A DNA stretch of 64,000 nt from Lachnospiraceae bacterium FE2018. Its GTDB lineage: Bacteria > Bacillota > Clostridia > Lachnospirales > Lachnospiraceae. Under the pieces are notes generated by a model. It was not told the origin of the DNA, searched no databases, and was given only the letters and a program-made list of their open reading frames with translations. Position numbers and translations under genes: made by a program. Every line of letters begins with the position of its first letter. Position 1 is the first letter of the stretch. Positions 58,486 to 64,000 of the stretch are shown here, one piece after another. The DNA lies in the NCBI GenBank assembly GCA_000702845.1, contig JNKK01000013.1:1-64000 (forward strand). Reading direction: 5' to 3'.

Positions 58486-58983
58486 ATGGATATTACAACA
58501 TTCAAAATGCCGCGGTACCATGAGATTCCAAAAGTCGGTCTTTATCTGGAACAGACAGTAAAATATATTAATGACAGTCTGGCACCGCTTGGATGTGTAG
58601 AGATTACCTCATCGATGGTGAGCAACTATGTAAAAAAGAAATATATAGAACGTCCTGTGCGGAAGCAGTATTCGGAAGAGCAGATCGCAAGACTGTTTTT
58701 TATTGTGATCGCAAAGCAGGTTCTTTCTATGGATAACATTGTGCTTCTTTTTGGCCTGCAGAAAGAAGAGTATTCTGTTGAGCGCGCTTATGATGCATTC
58801 TGTTCAGACCTGGAAGAGATGCTCCGGTCTCTCTTCGGAATGCGGCAGATGCCCGAAGAACTGGATGCAGAAGCGCCGGAAGAAATCCGGATGCTCAGAA
58901 GCGTTATCATTGCTGTTTCGCATATCATTTATCTGAACTACCGGTTCCGGATCGTCCGTGAAGATGCTGACAGTCAGATATAA
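58486..58983 (+). CDS. DUF1836 putative regulator
   Basis: 165 residues. The DUF1836 pattern: MPRYHEIPKVGLYLEQTVKY, ITSSMVSNYVKKKYIERPVR KQYSEEQIARLFFIVIAKQV, the latter resembling a MerR-like winged helix with a recognition helix at SSMVSNYVKKK. The C-terminal helices are probably a dimer or ligand domain. Placement next to the divergent degV and paired palindromes suggests it controls degV and itself. Confidence 0.82.
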   Translation: MDITTFKMPRYHEIPKVGLYLEQTVKYINDSLAPLGCVEITSSMVSNYVKKKYIERPVRKQYSEEQIARLFFIVIAKQVLSMDNIVLLFGLQKEEYSVERAYDAFCSDLEEMLRSLFGMRQMPEELDAEAPEEIRMLRSVIIAVSHIIYLNYRFRIVREDADSQI

Positions 58984-58985
58984 CA

Positions 58986-59046
58986 GCTCCCCTCAGGAAT
59001 CAGGTTTTCTTAATCATACCTGATAGTCCGGAGGGGAGCGTTTTTT
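58986..59046 (+). terminator. Rho-independent terminator
   Basis: GCTCCCCT pairs with AGGGGAGC with an inner ATCAGGT/ACCTGAT hairpin, followed by TTTTTT. It ends the DUF1836 gene. Confidence 0.85.
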
Positions 59047-59071
59047 GCATCTTCAGGATGCATTCAGCATT

Positions 59072-59593
59072 TTATTCAAATATTTCGTAGGTTTTCTGCA
59101 GGATCGGATCTGTATACTTTGTGACAGAAGTATAGATCGGAAGCATTTTTTCATAAACAGCCGCATTCTCAGCAATTGGTGTGAAGGTATCTTTGATGCG
59201 TACCATGTTTTTAATGGCATCGTCAAAGCTGTGATATACATCAGCTGCGACGGCTGCACAGATGGCAGCACCCAGACCCGCCGCGCCGTTTACTTCATTT
59301 CTGCATACAGGCATCTGAAAGACATCGGCAAAAATCTGCATGAAAAGATCACTGTTGGACCCGCCTCCCGTGATAATGATTTTGTCGAGAGAAGCGTTGA
59401 CTTCATTGCACATATCTGCAACATGCCCTTTCATGGTCATTGCGACGGCTTCCAGAATGGAACGATAGATATGTGCCCGTGTATGTCTGCCGTCGAAACC
59501 GATCATGATGCCTTTCTGGTACCGTGCATCTACATTTGCAAGCCAGTTCAGGATGGTCATCAGACCGTCAGATTTGGCAGCGCCACCCAGTTA
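59072..59593 (-). pseudogene. FGGY carbohydrate kinase, C-terminal remnant
   Basis: The open frame (about 173 codons) encodes only the C-terminal FGGY domain: IGFDGRHTRAHIYRSILEAV, ITGGGSNSDLFMQIFADVFQ and NGAAGLGAAICAAVA. It is cut at its 5' side by a TAA at 59591-59593, and no N-terminal domain appears upstream in any frame. Intact xylulokinase-like enzymes are about 500 residues. Probably a decaying gene; the adjoining 59594-59845 has no gene that I can see. Confidence 0.8.
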
Positions 59594-59845
59594 AGTCCCG
59601 CACTGCAAAGAAAGCAGCCCAGAACGCAGGATATTATTTTTTTGTCATTTGCTTCATAGTTCTTCTTTCTCACTTTGTCTGTCTGTTTAATGATCCGGAA
59701 AAAAAGAGGCAGATTCAGCAGATTCGGATTCAATGCCGTTCTGCTGAAACTACCTCTCTCTGGTTCTCTTCAGTAATTTCCAGTTTATTATAGCAAGTGT
59801 TTATTTCATTCGTCAAGAACAGGTATTCTGAATAATGTAAAGATA

Positions 59846-60742
59846 TCAGGCTTCTTCCACACGGTGCCAGCCCCAGCCGCAAATGCTGAAGAATGCAGGA
59901 CCTGTATGCGCGCCGATGATCGGAGACATGTTCTGGATTTCAACAACGGTGCCTTCTTCGACCACGTCCTCTACCATTTTTTTAAGCTGTTCAGCCTCCT
60001 CATAGAGCGAGGTGTGTCCGATGTAGACGAGTTTCGGGACATCCGGGACACCCATCTCATGTTTGTAACTCTGAATCAGCCGTTTCAGAGCAGGTTTCTG
60101 TCCGCGCGCCTTTGCGACAACCTGCAGTTTGCCTTCGTCGTCAATGATCAGAAGCGGTTTGATATTCAGCATGGATCCGACGATCGCGACAGCTGCGGAA
60201 ACGCGGCCGCCCTTGTGCAGATAATTCAGATCTCCGACCATGAAGCGGTGGCAGAGATACGGGCGTTTTTCGAGCAGCCACGCCTCGTTTTCTTCGATAG
60301 ACATCCCGTTTGCGCGGTTGAGCAGAGCGGCGTGAACAAAGACGCCCTGTCCGCTGGTACCGGCCAGTGTGTCAACGACGACAACTTTCCGGTCCGGGTA
60401 ATCGTCCGCGAGCTGATTGGCTGCGTTGCACGCGTTTTCGTAAGTCGCTGAAAGTCCGGAGGAAAAAGCGAGATAGAGAATATCGTGGCCGGATTCCAAT
60501 TCCGGCGTCCATGCCTCGACATAGTTGTACGGGGTAATCTGTGAAGTATGGATATCAGCGCCTTCGCGCAGCGCCGCATAGAGCCGGTCGCAGTATTCAT
60601 CACGGTCTGCTGCTTCGGTGCGGAATGTGATCTGTTCCCCGTTCAGTGTGTATTCCATCGGAATGATCCGGACATCATATTCATCATAGAGGTGCTGCGG
60701 CATATCACACGCAGAATCTGTAAAAATGAGATACTGTTCCAT
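59846..60742 (-). CDS. DegV-family fatty acid-binding protein
   Basis: 298 residues. MEQYLIFTDSACDMPQHLYD, IHTSQITPYNYVEAW, LAFSSGLSATYENACNAAN, VVVDTLAGTSGQGVFVHAAL and LHKGGRVSAAVAIVGSMLNI KP are full-length DegV/FakB signatures. The IGAHTGPAFFSI motif near the end closes the ligand pocket. Third degV locus in the window, counting the remnant at 15292. A perfect palindrome precedes it. Confidence 0.9.
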   Translation of the reverse strand: MEQYLIFTDSACDMPQHLYDEYDVRIIPMEYTLNGEQITFRTEAADRDEYCDRLYAALREGADIHTSQITPYNYVEAWTPELESGHDILYLAFSSGLSATYENACNAANQLADDYPDRKVVVVDTLAGTSGQGVFVHAALLNRANGMSIEENEAWLLEKRPYLCHRFMVGDLNYLHKGGRVSAAVAIVGSMLNIKPLLIIDDEGKLQVVAKARGQKPALKRLIQSYKHEMGVPDVPKLVYIGHTSLYEEAEQLKKMVEDVVEEGTVVEIQNMSPIIGAHTGPAFFSICGWGWHRVEEA

Positions 60743-60767
60743 AAACAGTGTGCTCCTTTCAGGAAAG

Positions 60768-60785
60768 ATGTTGACATGTCAACAT
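60768..60785 (-). promoter_or_regulatory. 18-bp perfect palindrome upstream of degV
   Basis: ATGTTGACATGTCAACAT, 26 nt upstream of the degV start. It contains a TTGACA and is a likely operator for a MarR- or TetR-like dimer; the regulator is unknown. A related GTTGTCAAC occurs about 45 nt further up. Confidence 0.55.
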
Positions 60786-60919
60786 TTCGTATTTGCATGT
60801 ATCATTCTACAGAAAGCCGCGAACGTTGTCAACGGTCGGTTGATTTTTCAGATGTTATCTAATATAATGTATTAGAAATCTGCGTTTACAGAAATATCAA
60901 AACATAAGGGGAGTAAAAT

Positions 60920-62104
60920 ATGAAGGCGAAATATCTGAAACGTTTATTTTGTGCTGCGCTGACAGTGGCTCTGGCTGCCGGCACACTGACCGGCTGCGGT
61001 CAGAAGAATGTTGTCGATGCACTTGAAGATGTCAGCACAGTCGCGGCATCGGAAGCGGAGCCGACACCGGCGCCGGAACTGGAGCCGACACCGGAGGAGA
61101 CACCGGCAGCAACACCGGAAGTGACAGAGGAGCCGACGCCGACACCGGAACCGGAATCAATTGCGCCGGACGGCATGTATTTCAGCGAACTGACCGGTGA
61201 ACCGATCCCGCTTGAGATGAAGGATCAGCGTCCGGTCGCAGTACAGGTTGACAACGAGACGACAGCATATGATCACTTCGGAATCGCAGAGTGCGACGTC
61301 GTCTACGAAATCATGAACAGCCAGAAGAACGGCTATATCACACGTCTGATGTGTCTGCGGAAAGACTGGCAGAACATTAAACAGATGGGAAGCATCCGAA
61401 GCGCCCGCACAACAAATGTGTGGCTTGCAGCTGAATGGAATGCGGTGCTGGTTCATGACGGCGGTCCGCACTATCTGAACAAGTGGGTCGATCAGGATTA
61501 CTGTGATCATCTCTCCGGCGGATTTGCCCGCATCAATAACGGCAAGCCGCGTGAGTTTACAGAGTACATTACGACCGGTGAACTTGAGTCCAGAATGGCT
61601 GCTGCCAATATCAGCACGACCTATAATGAGTATAAGCCTGAGAGAGAATCTCATTTCCTGTTTGTTCCGTATGAAACAGAGACCGATCTGACGGAATACA
61701 AGAAAGTTAAGAATGCTACAAGCATCGGCATTCCGTACGAGCATACGGGTTCCCGCCTTGAATACAATAAAGAGACCGGAACCTACGATTTCTACTGCTA
61801 CGGAAAGCCGCACGTTGACGGCGAAGACGGCGAGCAGCTGACATTTAAGAATGTCATTCTGCAGCACGTCAGCTATATTCTGTATGATGATGCGGGATAC
61901 ATGTGGTTTGATGTCTGCAACAATTCCAGCGCCGGCTATTATATTACGAATGGCCATGCGATTAAAATCACTTGGAAGAAGGATGGAGAAACAGGCATTA
62001 CCAAGTATTTTGATAAAGACGGAAATGAGATCAAGATCAACCGCGGCAAAACCTATATCGGAATCATTGCGCATGATCATTGGAAAAATCTCACACTTGA
62101 GTGA
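60920..62104 (+). CDS. DUF3048 (YerB-family) lipoprotein
   Basis: 394 residues. Lipobox LTGCG near residue 26, then a Pro/Thr/Glu-rich spacer (repeats of PTPE, about 45-90), then the DUF3048 domain: RPVAVQVDNETTAYDHFGIA, VVYEIMNSQKNGYITRLMCL, GSIRSARTTNVWLAAEWNAV LVHDGG, ending in the RGKTYIGII strand. The family is extracytoplasmic, function unknown. The start of the next gene is 3 nt after its stop, so the two are coupled. Confidence 0.9.
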   Translation: MKAKYLKRLFCAALTVALAAGTLTGCGQKNVVDALEDVSTVAASEAEPTPAPELEPTPEETPAATPEVTEEPTPTPEPESIAPDGMYFSELTGEPIPLEMKDQRPVAVQVDNETTAYDHFGIAECDVVYEIMNSQKNGYITRLMCLRKDWQNIKQMGSIRSARTTNVWLAAEWNAVLVHDGGPHYLNKWVDQDYCDHLSGGFARINNGKPREFTEYITTGELESRMAAANISTTYNEYKPERESHFLFVPYETETDLTEYKKVKNATSIGIPYEHTGSRLEYNKETGTYDFYCYGKPHVDGEDGEQLTFKNVILQHVSYILYDDAGYMWFDVCNNSSAGYYITNGHAIKITWKKDGETGITKYFDKDGNEIKINRGKTYIGIIAHDHWKNLTLE

Positions 62105-62107
62105 TTT

Positions 62108-64000
62108 ATGAATCGAACATTTTTACCTGTTAACAGAGAAGAAATGCAAGCTGCCGGGATCCGGCAGCTTGATTTCGTATATATTTCCGGAGATGCCTAT
62201 GTGGATCATCCCAGTTTTGGCGCTGCGATTATTTCAAGGATGCTGGAGGCATATGGTTATTCCGTCGGTATGATCTGTCAGCCGGACTGGAGGGATCCTG
62301 AAAGTATTGCGCGTCTGGGAGAGCCGCGGCTGGCCTTTCTTGTAACTGCCGGAAATATGGATTCAATGGTGAATCATTATACGGTGGCAAGAAAGCGGCG
62401 GGGAGCAGACGCCTACAGTCCGGGCGGAAAGACAGGATGCAGGCCGGACCGTGCCGTGACGGTATACTGTAATCTGATCCGGCAGCGGTATAAAAAGACG
62501 CCGCTGGTTATCGGCGGCATCGAGGCAAGTCTGCGGAGACTCGCGCACTACGATTACTGGTCTGACAGGGTCAGGCGGTCCATTCTTCTGGAGTCCGGCG
62601 CCGATCTGATTTCTTACGGAATGGGTGAGAAGAGTATCCTGGCAATCGCAGAGGCGCTGGATGCCGGGATTGCCGTCAAAGATATTACTTTTATTCCAGG
62701 AACTGTTTACAAGACCAGAGATGCCTCTCTGCTGAAGGATGCCGTGCAGCTGCCGGCGTTTGAGTCACTTTTGCCGGAGCATGAAGAAGCGGGACACAAG
62801 GCTTACAAAAAAAACTACGCGGAGAGTATCCGGATCCAGTACCGGAACACAGATCCGTTTTCTGCAAAAACACTATATGAAACGTACGGCGGCGCCACCT
62901 ATGTGGTGCAGAATCCGCCGGCCATGCCTCTGACGTCTCAGGAACTGGACGATGTTTACGACAGAGCGTATACTTATACGTATCATCCATCTTACGAAAA
63001 GGACGGAGGAATCCCTGCGCTTAAGGAGATCCGGTTCAGTCTGACAGCCAACAGAGGGTGTTACGGCGGCTGCAATTTCTGCGCGCTTACCTTTCATGAG
63101 GGCCGGATCGTTCAGGCGCGCAGTCAGACTTCTGTTCTGAGAGAAGCAAAAATGCTGACGGAACTGCCGGATTTTAAGGGCTACATACACGATGTCGGCG
63201 GTCCTACCGCACAGTTTACACAGCCCGCATGCAGAAAACAGATGACAAAGGGCGCATGTACGGATAAAGGATGCCTGTTTCCGAAACCATGCAGAAATCT
63301 GGAAGTGACACACAGCGCCTATCTTCAGCTGCTCAGAAAACTGCGTCAGCTTCCCGGTGTAAAGCAGGTATTTGTGCGTTCAGGAATCCGGTATGATTAT
63401 CTGATGGCAGACCCGGACCGGACATTCTTCCGGGAACTGTGCAGGCACCATATCAGCGGGCAGCTTCGTGTCGCGCCGGAGCACATCTCCGAGCAGGTTC
63501 TTCGCCATATGGGAAAACCGTCCGCAAAGGTTTACGACGCGTTTGTGCAGGAATTCGCGCGAATCAATGAGAAGACAGGAAAGGAACAGTATCTGGTTCC
63601 GTATCTTATGTCATCGCATCCGGGCAGTACGCTGACAGATGCCGTGGCACTGGCAGAGTATCTGAACCGGATTCACAGCACGCCTGAACAGGTACAGGAT
63701 TTCTACCCGACACCGGGGACTGTCTCTACCTGCATGTACTACACGGGGCTGGATCCCATGACAATGGAGCCGGTGTACGTGGCAGCAGATCCGCATGAAA
63801 AGGCGATGCAGCGTGCACTGATCCAGTACAGAAAACCTGAAAATTATGAACTGGTGAAAGAAGCGCTTCTTCGCACAGGACGGACCGATCTTATCGGATA
63901 TGATAAAAACTGTCTGATTCCGCCGCGGCCATGGACAGAACGGTCAAAAACCGGGAGGCAGGAAAAGTCAGCGGTCAGAGGAAGATCCGCACCCGGCAGA
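62108..64000 (+). CDS. YgiQ-family radical SAM protein (partial)
   Basis: 631 codons, open to the right edge. The YgiQ N-terminal domain (FVYISGDAYVDHPSFGAAII SRMLEAYGY, VIGGIEASLRRLAHYDYW) leads to the radical SAM motif CYGGCNFC (CxxxCxxC, about residue 318) in TANRGCYGGCNFCALTFHEG. Further conserved parts: DVGGPTAQF, RVAPEHIS and DFYPTPGTVSTCMYYT. Function of the family is not established. The C-terminal basic tail (after about 610) is typical, so little is probably missing. Confidence 0.92.
   Translation, partial: MNRTFLPVNREEMQAAGIRQLDFVYISGDAYVDHPSFGAAIISRMLEAYGYSVGMICQPDWRDPESIARLGEPRLAFLVTAGNMDSMVNHYTVARKRRGADAYSPGGKTGCRPDRAVTVYCNLIRQRYKKTPLVIGGIEASLRRLAHYDYWSDRVRRSILLESGADLISYGMGEKSILAIAEALDAGIAVKDITFIPGTVYKTRDASLLKDAVQLPAFESLLPEHEEAGHKAYKKNYAESIRIQYRNTDPFSAKTLYETYGGATYVVQNPPAMPLTSQELDDVYDRAYTYTYHPSYEKDGGIPALKEIRFSLTANRGCYGGCNFCALTFHEGRIVQARSQTSVLREAKMLTELPDFKGYIHDVGGPTAQFTQPACRKQMTKGACTDKGCLFPKPCRNLEVTHSAYLQLLRKLRQLPGVKQVFVRSGIRYDYLMADPDRTFFRELCRHHISGQLRVAPEHISEQVLRHMGKPSAKVYDAFVQEFARINEKTGKEQYLVPYLMSSHPGSTLTDAVALAEYLNRIHSTPEQVQDFYPTPGTVSTCMYYTGLDPMTMEPVYVAADPHEKAMQRALIQYRKPENYELVKEALLRTGRTDLIGYDKNCLIPPRPWTERSKTGRQEKSAVRGRSAPGR

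Noticed and set aside
1-64000. CRISPR array, prophage, rRNA or complete insertion sequence
   Set aside because: No regularly spaced repeats, phage genes, rRNA sequence, transposase or integrase was seen in the window.

Overview
The window is a chromosomal stretch of a Gram-positive anaerobe of the class Clostridia, probably a gut-type Lachnospiraceae or a close relative. This is inferred from the gene families (BspA-like surface proteins, DUF6110/HMA2 P-type ATPase, EFR1 ferredoxin, DUF1836, DUF4317, DegV), strong AGGAGG-type ribosome binding sites, moderate GC content, and oxygen-sensitive 2-hydroxyacyl-CoA dehydratase-family enzymes. I saw no rRNA, tRNA, CRISPR array or intact insertion sequence. 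Two genes are cut by the window edges: a double-glycine leader peptide on the left and a YgiQ-type radical SAM protein on the right.

Layout. 0-9 kb: accessory small genes, a BspA-like secreted protein, a secreted 5'-nucleotidase, a manganese (yybP-ykoY) riboswitch heading an operon of two unknown genes, and GNAT, MBL and hexapeptide enzymes. 9-26 kb: an OatA-like acyltransferase, PrsW, an HMA2/DUF6110/P1B-ATPase metal module, a broken degV, an NSS transporter, guaA, a second BspA-like protein and scattered housekeeping genes. 26.5-32 kb (minus strand): a tightly coupled dlt-like operon with an adenylation enzyme, a PLP fold-III decarboxylase, an acyl carrier protein, an MBOAT and an SGNH-like protein. 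It looks built to load an amino acid, perhaps after decarboxylation on the carrier, onto a cell-envelope polymer. 32-35 kb: CoA synthesis (coaBC, a panT-like ECF component, coaX). 35-37 kb: tcdA and larE. 37-45 kb: a lactate-use cluster with a FadR-type regulator, promoter and operator, permease, FAD lactate dehydrogenase, acyl-CoA dehydrogenase, EtfB, EtfA and the nickel lactate racemase LarA.

45-57 kb is the most unusual part. A divergent locus carries two paralogous 2-hydroxyacyl-CoA dehydratase-family enzymes with oversized large subunits (593 and 563 aa), one ATP-driven activator, a CooC nickel ATPase, a CooT nickel protein, a His-rich protein, two related single-span membrane proteins, and a 240-aa stand-alone homologue of the middle domain of acetyl-CoA synthase (AcsB/CdhC). 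There is no CO dehydrogenase or complete acetyl-CoA synthase in the window. A 47-nt intergenic element is 43/47 identical between the two dehydratase operons. An Old-Yellow-Enzyme/2-enoate-reductase-type flavoprotein lies between this locus and the lactate cluster. Together these could convert lactate or other 2-hydroxy acids reductively (acrylate-like), but no CoA-transferase is present, and the nickel and AcsB-like genes suggest chemistry beyond the known dehydratases. I regard this as the best candidate for an undescribed system.

57-64 kb: two DegV proteins, a DUF1836 regulator divergent from one of them with paired operators, an FGGY kinase remnant, a DUF3048 lipoprotein and the YgiQ-like protein. 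All functional calls come from reading motifs and gene order; no database search was run.
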